From: Anagrus nilaparvatae
Taxonomy: Eukaryota; Arthropoda; Insecta; Hymenoptera; Mymaridae
Reading direction: 5' to 3'
Assembly (NCBI GenBank): GCA_022575985.1
Contig: JAKSXM010000272.1
Location: forward strand, 4,030,001-4,094,000
Length of the DNA: 64,000 nt
Below the pieces are notes generated by a model. That model saw nothing but the letters and a program-made list of their open reading frames with translations, made no database searches and was not told where the DNA came from. This document shows positions 1 to 11,059 of the stretch, piece after piece (position 1 is the stretch's first letter; each line of letters begins with the position of its first letter). The translations under genes were made by a program, and so were the position numbers.

Positions 1-1386
1 AAATCTTTTCCTATAGTCACGGTTGCAGAAAAACATAGAGCAAAACTTACTTGGCTTTATATAATACAACACGCATACTTTGACAAAGAATTTAAAATTA
101 TCAAGCACAATGGTAACTTGAAAAAATCTTCCATTACTCGATTAAATCCTTTCGTTGATCAAAATCTGTTAAGATTAGGAGGTCGTTTCAATAGTTCTTT
201 AATGAATTATGATCAAAAATTTCCTTGTATATTACCATACAAAGATACGTTTTCCACACTATTAGTAAGATTTCATCATAATAAAACTCTACATGGTGGC
301 ATTAATCTAACCTTATCATCAGTTAGGCAAGAAGCATGGATAATTAAAGGTCGTTCTTTGGTTAAAAAAATTATCCACAGTTGTCATAGTTGTATAAGAT
401 ACAACGCAAGTCGTTGTAATCAAAAAATGGGTTTTCTCCCTTCATTCAGAATAGAGAGACCTGATAAGCCTTTCAGAGTGTCGGGTGTTGATTATGCTGG
501 ACCTATTGATATTTTAAGGTTTCGTGGTAGAGGTTCAAAGACTTACAAAGCTTATCTTGCAGTTTTTATTTGTATGGCTTCTCGTGCTGTCCACTTGGAG
601 TTAGTAACAGGTTATACCAGTCAAGATTTCATTTCAGCCTTCCGTAGATTCACATCTACTAGGGGACAATGTTCTATTTTAGTTAGTGATAAAGGTACAA
701 ATTTTGTAGGAGCTGATAAAGTTCTAAAAGAAATGTATATTGAGTCTTCTACTCATATGCAAGAATTAGAAAATCTATTAGTTGATGAAGGTACTTCTTG
801 GGTGTTTAATCCTCCTGGTTCCCCTCATTTTGGTGGTTTGTGGGAAGCCGCTGTCAAATCAGTGAAACATCATTTAAGACGGGTGTTAGGTGATCACAAG
901 TTAACTTTTGAAGAATTGTATACATTATTTAAGCAGGTAGAAGCGTGTCTTAATTCGCGCCCCCTAATACCATTAACAGACGATCCCACTGACAGACAAA
1001 TACTCTGCCCATCAATGATCTTGTACCAGTCAAACTCATACATATTACCAGAACCTGATTACACTAACGACAAAATACTACCAAAGTAACGTTACAAACA
1101 GGTACAGAATATGGTACAAGACTGGTGGAAAACTTGGTCTCTAGAGTATTTAAATACAATACAGGAAAGACACAAGTGGAAACAAACTATGCGAGATATA
1201 CAGGTGGACGATATAGTTTTGATATCAGATGAGACAATGCCTCCATCTAAGTGGCCTTTAGCCAGAGTTATTAAGACATATCAGGGTGATGATGGACTAA
1301 CAAGGGTGGCCTCTTTGAGAACAAGCGTTTCTGAACTCAGGAGGCCAATACATAAATTAGTATTGCTTGAGACTCATAATAATTAA
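1..1386 (+). pseudogene. BEL/Pao retrotransposon pol, integrase C-terminal half
   Basis: The frame is open from the left window edge, so the 5' part lies outside. Reading order: a leader with a leucine-arginine motif (LRLGGRF), the HHCC zinc-binding integrase domain (HHNKTLHGG, then CHSCIRYN, about 260-410), and the DDE integrase core with first Asp in VDYAGP (near 490), second in SDKGTNF (near 690) and Glu in FGGLWEAAV (near 835). A C-terminal DUF5641-type domain (WWKTWSLEYL, 1120-1386) follows. This order is known for BEL/Pao pol. One in-frame TAA at 1087-1089 separates the core from the C-terminal domain; the downstream part stays in the same frame, so this is a point nonsense change and not a frameshift. 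The copy is therefore probably inactive but young. Ends at TAA 1384-1386. Confidence 0.9.
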
Positions 1387-1761
1387 AAAGAGATCTTTAT
1401 TATTCTGTCTCATTGTTCTAATTTTCATAATTGAAAAATTTATTTTCTTTTTGTAAATGTAAAATTCAATGTATTTATTGTATTTATTAGGAATGTATTT
1501 AGGTATTCATGTAATTATTTATTTATTTATTAATTTATTTATGTATATAAAGATATTTATTCTTTCATTTAAAAATTTTATAAATTTGTAAATAAAAATC
1601 CAATTAAAATATGTACTTTAAACCTTTTTGAATTTTTAAAATGTATTATTGCAACTTTTATAATCTATTTTTAATTTTTTTTTTCTTTTAAACATTTTAA
1701 ATTTTCAAAGAGAAAACTCCCTCTGCTTCGACATTCTACTTCATAGAATGGGTGGGTGGGA
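1387..1761 (+). other. BEL/Pao 3' untranslated segment with polypurine tract
   Basis: Very AT-rich stretch after the pol stop with no ORF. It ends in GGGTGGGTGGGA (1750-1761), a plausible polypurine tract just before a TGT that would open the 3' LTR. Confidence 0.5.
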
Positions 1762-2080
1762 TGTATCAATATACACATGTAATATACGATAATATTGTAC
1801 GCGTCAACTTTTATATACATTATATGTTACTGCGCATGAGCGCCTTTTGTATTGTATCAATGCGGGCGAAAGCCAGTTCGCTCTCAGGTGTAGTTATGAA
1901 CACACGTATAATAAACGCTTCTGGTTTATACACCAAATGGCCGCATTTACATTTATTTTCCTATTCCGCAATAATCCAATATTATTTGGAACAATATGTA
2001 TTTAATAAAAATAACGCATGTTCATTCGCATGAACATGTTCATTTATAACATTGATAATAAAGTATTCATTGTGTTCATA
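1762..2080 (+). repeat. Candidate 3' LTR of the BEL/Pao element
   Basis: Begins TGTATCAATATAC directly after the purine tract. It contains a TATA-like run (near 1812-1825), a more GC-rich stretch (1830-1900), AATAAA signals (near 1910 and 2055) and TG-rich sequence after them, a typical U3-R-U5 layout. The 5' LTR is outside the window, so the right end is a guess and the two LTRs cannot be compared. Confidence 0.4.
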
Positions 2081-2243
2081 ATATAAATATTTATATGCAA
2101 ATATTTATATTTATATTTTTATTATAGAAATCATGCTGCTTAGACATCAAAATGAACCAAATTAATTAAATTTTCAAATTATTATAGTTTTTTAAATAAT
2201 ATGATTTTATTTTTTATTAATTTTTACAATGAATTCTTAAAAA

Positions 2244-2490
2244 TTCTGCACTAATGGTCCCTAGGTACTTCTGCACCAATACTCCCTAGGTACTTCTGCA
2301 CCAAAAGTTCCTAGGTACTTCTGCACCAAAGGTCTTTAGGGACTTCTGCACCATAGGTCCCTAGGTACTTCTGCACCAATGCTCTCTAGGTACTTCTGCA
2401 CCAAAGGTCTTTAGGGAATTCTGCACCAAAGGTTCCTAGGTACTTCTGCACCAAAGGTCTTTAGGGACTTCTGCACCAAAAGTCCCTGAA
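2244..2490. repeat. 25-bp minisatellite, about 10 copies
   Basis: Copies start at 2244, 2269, 2294, 2319, 2344, 2369, 2394, 2419, 2444 and 2469 without a single indel. The core is TTCTGCACCAAAGG followed by either TCCCTAGGTAC or TCTTTAGGGAC. The TTTAGGGA variant occurs in units 4, 7 and 9, interspersed with the CTAGGTAC variant, so the array grew from at least two unit types. Confidence 0.93.
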
Positions 2491-2606
2491 TTGAAAATAT
2501 TCTAAGTCCATTTCACCCCCCCCCCCCCTAAAACGTCAATTTTTGACCCCCCCTGCCGAGCCGGACTTTTTCAAATACCCCATCCAATGAACATGTTCCA
2601 TGTTAA
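2491..2606. other. Spacer with a 14-base C run
   Basis: Contains C14 at 2516-2529 followed by further C-rich sequence. No coding signal. Confidence 0.6.
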
Positions 2607-3150
2607 AAGAAGACTCCATCAAGTTTTTGGATTAAAAATATTAGAAAATCACAAGATAATAATTTAAGTTTCAAAATTTATAGAAAACCAATTACAACTG
2701 ACGCAACAATACATATAAATTCGTATTATCCATATTCACAAAAAATGGCAGATTACAATAGTTTTGCTTACAGGCTCTTAACAATACCAATGAATAAAAT
2801 AGATTTTGATGAGGAAGTTAATACAATTAAACACATTGCAGTAAAAAACGGATATCATAGTTCCATCATTGACAAGCTAATACCTAGGCATCGTAAGAAA
2901 ATTGCTAACAAAAATAATTTAATTGATAAAAACAACGATGCACAAAACAATGAAATTAAATATATATCAGCCACATTTGGAAACTATTTGCCTAATATAT
3001 TATTTCACACATTCAAGAAGCAAGGTGTAACAATTAGTTTCAGTACTGACAACAAAATAGAGAGAATTTTACACCCAAAAGATAATAATACAGAGATTAT
3101 AGCAAAAAAAACAGGTATATATAAAATGACTAGCATAGGTGTGAGGGGGG
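2607..3150 (+). pseudogene. Penelope-like retroelement fragment (RT tail and linker)
   Basis: The reading frame carries FKIYRKPITTDATIH (near 2670-2715), then SFAYRLLTIPM (near 2757) and later TGIYKMTS (near 3115). In Penelope-like elements the YRKPT motif follows the RT core, and a 'SGIYKL..C' stretch opens the GIY-YIG endonuclease. Here the frame stops matching right at that point and runs into a G/C-rich palindrome (3146-3165), so the endonuclease is missing. The RT catalytic part upstream is also missing, and the frame is broken near 2602. A 5'- and 3'-truncated remnant; assignment rests on motif order only. Confidence 0.65.
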
Positions 3151-3511
3151 GGCCTCCGCCCCCCCTGATCTATTCCCGGTGTTGTTATCATTGATTTTTT
3201 ATTATTATCATGTTGTTATTGTCCAAAATATATGTCAATGTCAAAAAAAATTAACGCCTTGAAATAAGCTAAAATTTTTTTCTTAATGTAGACCTTTTAC
3301 CAGTTCAAATGTGACCAATAAGATAAAATTTGTAGTAAATTCAAAGGAATGGTGTAATTTTGAAAATTGGCCAGATCAGGCTATTTTTGGACCTTTGAAG
3401 AGACATATTTCGGGCCCATGAGGTGCTAGAGGACTAAAACTTTGGCTGAGGGACTTTTTTATCACCCCAAACTATACCCTAAAATTTGAGTTGAATATAT
3501 ATAATATATAG
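3151..3511. other. Non-coding AT-rich stretch
   Basis: No ORF or recognised motif. The short palindromic G/C block at its left edge (near 3146-3165) could form a hairpin. Confidence 0.5.
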
Positions 3512-3798
3512 TAAAAAAATTTTTTTTTTTTTTTAATTATAAAGCATCGTACGTTTTTAATAAAAATTTAAAGTACGGATAAATTACATTTTAATATAGA
3601 ATATAAATTACATTATAATATACACAGACCCACAAATAAATGATTAGAAATACCATAAAAATAAAAAAATGAAAAAAATTTTTTTACCAGCTTTAAAAAT
3701 ATTTTGTAAAATTTTAAAGATACCTCCGTTTTGAATAAAAATTTCAAAGAATACGTAAAAATTAGTGCTGAATCGAATACTATGAAGTGCGATAGCTA
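3512..3798 (+). repeat. Direct repeat, copy 1
   Basis: About 285 bp starting with a poly-T run and containing ACGTACGTTTTTAATAAAAA-like sequence. It ends at TATGAAGTGCGATAG. Repeated with few changes at 4095-4388, offset 590-593 bp. Confidence 0.9.
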
Positions 3799-3999
3799 AA
3801 TTTTTCGATAGTCTCGAGACATTTCAATTTTTGTTAAAATTTTTAAAAAATGTTATCAAGTTCAAAAATACTAAAAATTAAATATCTCAAAAACTACGAC
3901 AGCTAATCAGAAAATATAGGGCCTATGTCACCCGCAGACTTTTTATCTTTATTTTGACACCGGTTTCATGCCAATTGGTTCGGCGGTTCTTGCGTGATG

Positions 4000-4006
4000 A
4001 GTGGAC

Positions 4007-4050
<44 letters not shown>
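4000..4050. repeat. (GACA)n microsatellite
   Basis: Tetranucleotide run preceded by a module reading CCTATGTCACCCGCAGAC, a T run, then TTGACACCGGTTT (3920-3970). The same module recurs near 37400, 37840 and 56540, so the microsatellite appears to be the tail of a dispersed repeat. Confidence 0.9.
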
Positions 4051-4051
<1 letters not shown>

Positions 4052-4094
4052 AATAAATTTTCAAATATATATCGTATTAAGATTAAGATATATA

Positions 4095-4388
4095 GTAAAA
4101 AATTTTTTTTTTTTTTTTTTTTTTAATTTTAAAGCAACGTACGTTTTTAATAAAAATTTAACTAAGTACGCATAAATTACATTTTAATATAGAATATAAA
4201 TTACATTATAATATACACAGACCCACAAATAAATGTTTAGAAATACCATAAAAATAAAAAAATGAAAAAAATTTTTTTACCAGCTTTAAAAATATTTTAT
4301 AAAATTTTAAAGATACCTCCGTTTTGAATAAAAATTTCAGAGAATACGTAAAAATTAGTGCTGAATCGAATACTATGAAGTGCGATAA
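4095..4388 (+). repeat. Direct repeat, copy 2
   Basis: Second copy of the 3512-3798 unit, differing by a 3-bp insertion (AACTAAGTACG) and scattered substitutions. The two copies flank the dispersed module and its microsatellite. Confidence 0.9.
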
Positions 4389-5245
4389 CCAGAAGCTGTA
4401 GATAAAATTTGGTATTATTTCATAAAAATAGCTAAAATTAGCACAAAAAGCGTCAAAAATATCCTAAGAATCCCTATTATTGGCTACAATTTTTTTTTGT
4501 GTGACAAAATATGATAATTAGGTATAGAGACCCAAAAAACATTAGTATAGTGTGAGAAAAATGGTAATATATTAAAAATTTTAACAAAAACTGGCAAAAA
4601 AACGTTAAAAATGACCTAAAATGGACAATTATGCAAAATTGGACCAAGCTAGGTCAAAACGGACTTCGGATTTGGAATCAGCGACCCCAAAAACTAAAAT
4701 TACCGTCGAAAAATTTCATGGACATGCTTTCAAAAAAAATTGCAAATGAAACCATGCTCCAGGCCTATACTATATTTTATTTATTATTTTTTTTTTTTTT
4801 TTGTGAACGACGAAGTAAAAATAGTGCTGCCAATATTTGATGGCAATTGGAGGCCAGAGATGGTGGCCCCGTAAATGCTACGGAGTTCTGAAAATTGGAA
4901 CAAAATAGCAGAGTACGTAAGGGCCTCCTTGTTGAAGAAAAAGGAGGAGGGCTTTCTATAGTAGAAAGCTTTCCTGTCACTAGGCTGTGAGAAGGCAGCG
5001 GCCAGTTGCATAGGCTGCGCGTCCCAAACCGAAGTTATACCTGAAAATTGAGTTCCAGTTTGGGCTAAACAAGCACAGGGGGGTTTATAGTGTATTTATC
5101 CAGTAAGAATCTGGGGCAAAACCGGTGACCGCATTCGCCGGCAGTCTTCCGCCTGTACCTTTTTACAACTGGACGCTAATGGAAATTTACGTGTCTTTAT
5201 GGCCCGAAAATACTTCATGGCTGATGCAAGATTCATAGGATTCCC
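4389..5245. other. Unassigned; GC-richer block 4800-5230
   Basis: 4389-4800 is AT-rich with no signal. 4800-5230 is clearly more GC-rich and holds short open stretches on the plus strand (WNKIAEYVRASLLKKKEEGF, near 4889-4950, then two stops), plus a palindrome CTTTC..GAAAG near 4955. Its base composition suggests a foreign or retroelement fragment, possibly the 5' part of the Copia remnant that follows, but I could not identify it. Confidence 0.3.
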
Positions 5246-5832
5246 TTGACAAAAAAAAAAATATTTGATGGCAAGGATTATAGAACATGGAAGAAAAGAA
5301 TTTTGACATATTTAAAATTTAAAAAATGTGATAACGCAGCAACGAGTAGAATTAATGCTACAGAGGCTAAAGATACATGTGCCACTAATGATTTGAAAAT
5401 AGTAAATTATTTATGTATGCATTGTCAAACTGCCAAATGGAATTTATAAGTGAAGAACAAACGGCTTTAGATATTAAAAAAAAATTAGATAGCATGAATT
5501 TACGTTAATCGACAGCATTAAAAATATGTGTGAGAAATAAAATAGACAAATCGAAGCTAAAAGATTTTGAGGAGTCTGGAAAATTTTTCAGTATATTTGA
5601 AAAATTAATTATTGAATTAAGAAATGCTGGTGCACAAGTAAATGAAAAAGAAAAATTAAATTACCTATTGAGAACTTTACCAAGCTCCTTTATCTACATT
5701 GGAGATGTGATTGGTGTTTTAAAAGAAGAGGATCAGGCAGTAGATTTTGTGAAAAATAAAATTAAGATGTTTGAAGAAAAAGAAAATGAAGAAGATGCCC
5801 AATTACTCCAGTCAAAATACGGGTTTGTTTAA
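5246..5832 (+). pseudogene. Copia-type gag fragment
   Basis: Two frames join into one gag-like protein. 5246-5449 has the FDGKDYRTWKKRI start typical of Copia gag; from about 5440 the frame shifts by one, giving EEQTALDIKKKLDSMNLR, a TAA near 5507, then STALKICVRNK and the conserved FEKLIIELRNAGAQV...LLRTLPSSF (5600-5700). The family normally continues to a CCHC knuckle and protease; here sequence turns non-coding after 5832. Broken by one frameshift and one in-frame stop, 3'-truncated. Confidence 0.8.
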
Positions 5833-6240
5833 ACTTACGGTTGCGAATACGAGATTTGCTCTAGTATAAGCTTTTTGAGTCGCTGACCGAAAACCAGGGT
5901 CATTTGGTAAAGAAAATTGCGCTTCACCCTTAATTTTGCAAAAACTACCCCCATTGTCATCATCTTCTGAGTCACTAGGTTTATCCAAGAATTGGTTTTC
6001 AAGGTTTTTTTGGGTCGCTTGTTAAGAATCTTAATGATTTTTTACGGTAACATTAATATATAACCCCTAAGTTAGCTAAAACTACCTCCAAAAAGGGATG
6101 TTTTCGCACTTTTTGCCGCCAGATTTGGTCCACAAGGGATTTTTGAGTCATTGAAAACGAATTTCATAGATTATTTTCTGAATAATTAAATATCAACCCT
6201 AAATTACCGAAAAAAACCCTGTGGTGGATACCCTTCATAC
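5833..6240 (+). repeat. Dispersed 'GGTCGCT' repeat, truncated copy
   Basis: Shares consecutive blocks (GAGATTTGCTCTA, CAAAAACTACCCCC, TCCAAGAATTGGTTTTC, TTTTTGGGTCGCT, GATTTGGTCCACAAGGG) with 59281-59720 and, as the reverse complement, with 60245-60541. Only one arm is present here, so it is half of the foldback element seen at 59.3-60.5 kb. Confidence 0.75.
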
Positions 6241-6987
6241 TTGTGATAAAAATAAATACGTGGAGAATAATTTAACCAAAAAATCTATTAGGAAAGTATG
6301 TGTCATTGAATGTTTTTTTTTTTTTAAAGAGAATTATTAGAGAGAATAAATTATTTCTCTCTTTGCCTCTCAGAACGCACATGATTCATTATATCGCAGT
6401 ACAATATCAAGTAATAGTATTAGTAATAATAATTTACCTTTGATATGGTATATAAGATTTTTTAGCTTTATCTAATGTTTATTATTTATCTATATTAGAC
6501 TGAATTATTTTATGCGCCATCAAAATGCTTAATTATAACTAAAAAAAAAATAAATTTATAAATTTCACGTTGTATTGTGGCAACAAACTCATATCTGAAG
6601 CCCATGACAAAACTCGTACTTTAGGAAACCTTAGGAAATTTATTTTTTTCAGTTACAATCTGGCATTTTGCTGGTTCTTTTAGAATCCTAAATACTTTTA
6701 AATAAATAAATAAATTTGTCTAATATCTAGTTATAATATAGTTGATAAACAATTGTTTAAAAAATTAACTTAATGTGTTTTATAAATTTGGGTTATAATT
6801 ATTTTTTTATGGATAAAATATATTATGAAACCCTAAAAAATCTCTTATATTATATCAACCCATGTTTAGTTATATTATGTAGCTTTCATTCTATGGCCAC
6901 TTTTAAGACGATGAAATTATTATTAGATAGCAATTTACCTTATGAGATTTTTGATATCTCTCCCCCTCCCCCCTCCATTAACTTTAG
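6241..6987. other. AT-rich, no supported gene
   Basis: Contains an AT-rich ORF (6773-7048) with no recognisable motif; its 3' part overlaps the next inverted repeat, so it is not listed as a gene. Confidence 0.4.
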
Positions 6988-7869
6988 ACTGTATGGAATA
7001 GGTACATTTATGCTTTCTGATATATTTTTTAAATTTCTTGCCTTGTGAATCATACTTCAAATTCAACCTATACGATTGAAATGATATCCAATAATTTTCA
7101 GTATAAAATAGCTAGTTTTTTTTATTAGTAATTATTTTAAAAATTATTTTTTCCTTATATTAATTAATTATATTTTCCTTAGCTGTTGGCTATTCCTGAC
7201 GGGCCCTTTAAGAAATAATCTCAAAATAAACAATTGAATCAAAGACTTATAGCCAATTAGGGATTTTATTCCGTAGTGGCTAATTGGGGGAAATGGGTAA
7301 GTTACCCAATAGCGAATAGCTTAAGACCCATTTACTCTGACAGATATAAATATTTTAGAACACTTACTTCAAAAAGTTCATAATACCCAAAATATAAATT
7401 TTTTCGCAAAAGAAAAAATTTTTAATTCCATGCTTTTATTTTAACAGAAATGCAAAAAAAATACAAATATTTGCTAAATGTTCAATAAAAGAACTTTTTT
7501 AGTATTGACAAAATTATTGACAAAATCACTTCTTCATAATTTATGCTAAAAATTAATTAATTAAATGATATATTTTTTACATTGAAACTTTTAATAATAT
7601 AAACAAAACAAAAAAGGTTTTTCAACTAACATGTTTCAATGATTTCTTAAAGGGCCCGTCAGGAATAGCCAACAGCTAAGGAAAATATAATTAATTAATA
7701 TAAGGAAAAAATAATTTTTAAAATAAATATAAATGAAAAAAACCTAGCTATTTCATACTGAAAATTATTGGATATAATTTCAATCGTAGGTTGAATTTGA
7801 AGTATGATTCACAAGGCAAGAAATTTAAAAAATATATCAGAAAGCATAAATGTACCTATTCCATACAGT
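6988..7869. mobile_element. Foldback element with ~228-bp inverted arms
   Basis: Left arm 6988-7217 begins ACTGTATGGAATAGGTAC; right arm 7640-7869 ends GTACCTATTCCATACAGT. Arms match over nearly their whole length, including GCTGTTGGCTATTCCTGACG at the inner end. A 420-bp AT-rich loop without coding sequence lies between. No transposase; a non-autonomous element. Confidence 0.85.
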
Positions 7870-8104
7870 ATACTTTTCTAAAGTAAATGGTAGAATATAT
7901 TTATGTATGTATACTGAACATATATATTTACGCAAAAAATAAACACTCATTTTTATTTTATTAACATTTTTGTTGTATTCTATCATTTGTAGTATTTTGT
8001 TGTATCCCCAGTAGTGTTTTCGTAGTATTTTATACTTTTATTTCCTCAAGGATGATTCATACTGGATTCATACTATTCAGGTTTTTAAATTTAAAAAGAA
8101 ATTT
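7870..8104. other. AT-rich spacer
   Basis: No ORF or motif recognised. Confidence 0.5.
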
Positions 8105-8671
8105 TTAAGGACATTCTCTAGTAAAATTGATAAGGAAAAGAATTTAATAATATTTGACAAAAATGCTTTTTATCATCATAGAAATCTATTTTCAAAATTT
8201 TAGAACCTGGGGTTGGTTATTTATCGAGATATTAGCAAAATAAAACCACACGATTTCAAAAAAAATAACATGTATTTTTAGAGACTCTTATGGAGGTCTT
8301 TTTTTAAAATAAAAGTTTAAAATACTTCCAACGAAAAGTTTTTTTTCTAAATAACAGAATCGCTAAAAAATTGAATCAAGAATCAAAATGTATTTTTTTT
8401 ATAATTCAAGCTTGGTTTTGAGCTAAGATATTTATAATAAAGTGAGAAAAATAACAATTTTAACGGGAAACAAAACAACTTCCATTAATTTCACGTCTGT
8501 CTTTCTCTATCTTTCTCTACTATAGTTATAATATACATAATGTTTTCTAACACACAAGAATTTAGCAGCTGGCTGTATGACGCATAAATACGGAAATTTA
8601 AAAAAAAGTTAATCAAAGTAGAAGTATATAAGCTACTGAAGTCAAATCAATTCACTAGAGAATGTCCTTAA
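8105..8671. mobile_element. TTAA-flanked MITE (piggyBac-like)
   Basis: The element proper is 8109-8667, bounded by TTAA at 8105-8108 and 8668-8671. Terminal inverted repeats start GGACATTCTCTAGT and continue imperfectly for about 25 bp (AAATTGAT versus AATTGAT). A TTAA duplication with short inverted ends is the known signature of piggyBac-family insertions. No transposase, so a non-autonomous derivative. Confidence 0.8.
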
Positions 8672-8789
8672 GTTAAAAGTAACATCTTGTTTTGGTTATT
8701 GTTAATAACTATAATTGTAAAAGCAAATATTCCAGAACCAAAACAAGAAATACATTAATTAAATTAGTTATGTTGCTTTTGTCTATTTC

Positions 8790-9083
8790 TACACATACAG
8801 CACAAAACATTTTTGAAACGTTCCTACAACGTTTCTAATGTAAACTAAAATGGAAACAAAAACGTTTCTAAAAAAAAAAAATTTCGGTCCGAAAAATTAT
8901 ATTTTTTTTTGCTAAGTGATTATGTATAAAAAAAAATAATGTGGAAAAAAGCTTAGAAAAAAAAATAAATGTAAACAAAATTATTTAACATGAAAACGTT
9001 TTTAAAACGTTCTATAAACGTTTCTGATTGCATTTGAGAAACGCTCTAGAAACGTTTTAGAAACATTTTGTGCTGTATGTGTA
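8790..9083. mobile_element. 290-bp TA-flanked MITE rich in AAACGTTT
   Basis: Element 8792-9081, flanked by TA. Terminal inverted repeats CACATACAGCACAAAA continue imperfectly into (C)ATTTTTGAAACGTT. Six or so AACGTT palindromes sit in the subterminal parts on both sides, consistent with repeated protein-binding sites near the ends. No coding capacity. Confidence 0.8.
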
Positions 9084-9365
9084 TTTATTCAATAGAACCT
9101 ATTGACTAAAATTATTCATTAATCTTAAAATTAAACCTGATCAGGTTGCTTAGGCTAGCTTCAAAAGATCTAATATTAAAAATAATTAGTCTTCGGATAA
9201 CTCGTATAAGACTTTAGAATTAGTATTAATAATTCTAAACCAGATATAGGCCAAAATTATTTCTTTGCAGATTCCAATGAATTAATAAAACTACTCAAAA
9301 GCAACATAATTAATCTAATTGTTGCAGTTCATGTTTTGTATCTAAAACATTTTTTTTTAATTTTA

Positions 9366-9925
9366 GTTATTTAATTTTGGCGATTGCGATCCAAGCAATG
9401 CAGTTCTTCGATAAATCGAAATCTTTGAGTAATATGTTATATTCAAAAATGCCCTCTTTTGGACTTCTTAGATTATTAGATGCTAAATTTAATGTTTATT
9501 ACTTAATATTTGTTTTGCAAATATTTTCTGGTAGGAAACTAAGATTATTATAACTTAAGATTAATTCCAGTAATCTGTGTGCATTTTCAAAAATTTCTGC
9601 AGGCAAGAGCGTCAAACCTAGGTTATTTGTTACAACAACGGTTTTAAGGTTCCATTTATTTGCAAGAAACTTTGATAGTTTTCTGAAAATTTTATTTTCA
9701 ATATATATAAAAGACAAATATTGAATAATAAAGAATAATTTTGATGAAAAATATGGAGATTACAAAAGTTATTATTATTAAGATCGACAGAATGTAACTT
9801 TTTGCAATTTTGAAAGATATCTGCCAGGTCTTTAAATATTTCAGGTTCAAATAATCAAATATTACTTCCAGAGCCAAAAATAGATACACAAGATTCCTCG
9901 TTTAGAAAATATTTTTGATTCTAAA
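9366..9925 (-). pseudogene. Leucine-rich-repeat protein exon, decayed
   Basis: Read on the minus strand from a good acceptor (ACCTTTTTAG, near 9926). Successive LRR units are visible: CKKLHSVDLNNNNF (near 9800), WNLKTVVVTNNLGLTLLP (near 9640), LLELILSYNNLSFLPENIC (near 9540), then TLNLASNNLRSPKEGIF and LLKDFDLSKNCIAWI (9480-9385). Spacing is about 24 residues, as in extracellular LRR proteins. The frame is broken by a TGA near 9865, a frameshift near 9720 and a double TAA at about 9495-9500. This may be an old gene exon left in place; no other exon of it was found. Confidence 0.7.
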
Positions 9926-10080
9926 AAGGTTATATTACTATTATCAATAATAATAAATACTATTTTCTCTGAATGTTAAAAAAAAACCGAGAAGAAATTT
10001 GCTTTGGATATGGAAAAAGTAAAGATACAATTGTTGATTTTTATTTAGAAACGATTTAAAAATTTTTAAATAATATTTTT

Positions 10081-10101
10081 TGGTTCCTCAATGAGGAACC
10101 A
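10081..10101. repeat. Perfect short hairpin
   Basis: TGGTTCCTC, AAT, GAGGAACCA. It stands about 130 bp before the foldback arms at 10215 and may be the end of that element. Confidence 0.75.
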
Positions 10102-10214
10102 TTGTTATGCGTCAAATTTTGGTTTTTGATTTTTTGGCATACAAGCACGTTTTGGGACCTTAGAAAGCTAAAAACCCGGTTTTTAAAAGAAGTCTGTATG
10201 TGTGTGTGTGCGTG

Positions 10215-10925
10215 TGCGTATTAGAGTGGACCTAAAATTAGACTTTTAAGAAAAACTTTGCTCCTCGGATTTTTTCGTGATCTTTTGTTTATAAAAAGTT
10301 CCCAGTTCCAAGGATTTTGCTTTTGCTTTTCAAAAACACGTGCCTGTAAGCACCTCAATTTTCCCTTTACATAACATGGAAAATTTGACTTTTCGGCTTT
10401 CTAATTTTTTACAAAGCTTGCAAAATGTTTTGAAAAGCTACTAATCAATGGAAAGTACTATTTAAATATATAAAAAACAATACCCAACCTCAAGTAGCAA
10501 AAAAAATATTTTTAAAACAATTTTACTGGTAACAAACGTAAAAAAAATCCCTATTAAAATAGTATGGCTTCAAGTACTTTAAATGGATCAAATTTTAACG
10601 GAAAAAAATCGGTAAAATTGCTTTAAAAATATTTTTTTGGCTACTTGAGGTTCGATATCGTTTTTTATAAATGTAAATAGTACTTTCCATCGATTAGCAG
10701 CTATTCAAAATATTTCGCAAGCTTTGTAAAAATCTAGAAAGCTGAAAAGTCAAAATTTCCATGTTATTTAAATGGGAAAATTGAGGTGCTTAGAGGCACG
10801 CCTTTTTGAAAACCAAAATCAAAATCCTTGGAGCTGAGGACTTCTTATGACCAAAAGTTCACGAAAAAATCTGGGGAGCAAAGTTTTTCTTAAAATTTCA
10901 ATTTTTTGTTCACTCTAAAATATAT
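10215..10925. mobile_element. Foldback element, arms about 310 bp
   Basis: Left arm 10215-10535, right arm 10600-10925, centre near 10567. Matching blocks include GCAAAGTTTTTCTT/AAGAAAAACTTTGC, GCACCTCAATTTTCCC and CCTCAAGTAGC. A (GT)n run (10198-10216) sits just left. No ORF. Arms differ at scattered bases, so it is not very recent. Confidence 0.85.
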
Positions 10926-11059
10926 TTTGCCCCCAGGGTGCTCCGCGCGCCAACCCTCGTAAAGAATAAAATGTAATATCATGTCCATTGATCAATTAAC
11001 ATTTTTAAATGAAAAAAAAAGTATATAAATTTTACTTATAAATTTATAAATTTTAATAA

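Noticed and set aside
1752..2033. 93-codon plus-strand ORF
   Set aside because: Lies in the candidate BEL LTR, no motif, composition explained by the LTR.
2244..2490. CRISPR-like repeat array
   Set aside because: The 25-bp units are contiguous with no unique spacers, and the context is eukaryotic.
6773..7048. 91-codon plus-strand ORF
   Set aside because: Very AT-rich, no recognisable motif, and its 3' part is the arm of the foldback element at 6988.
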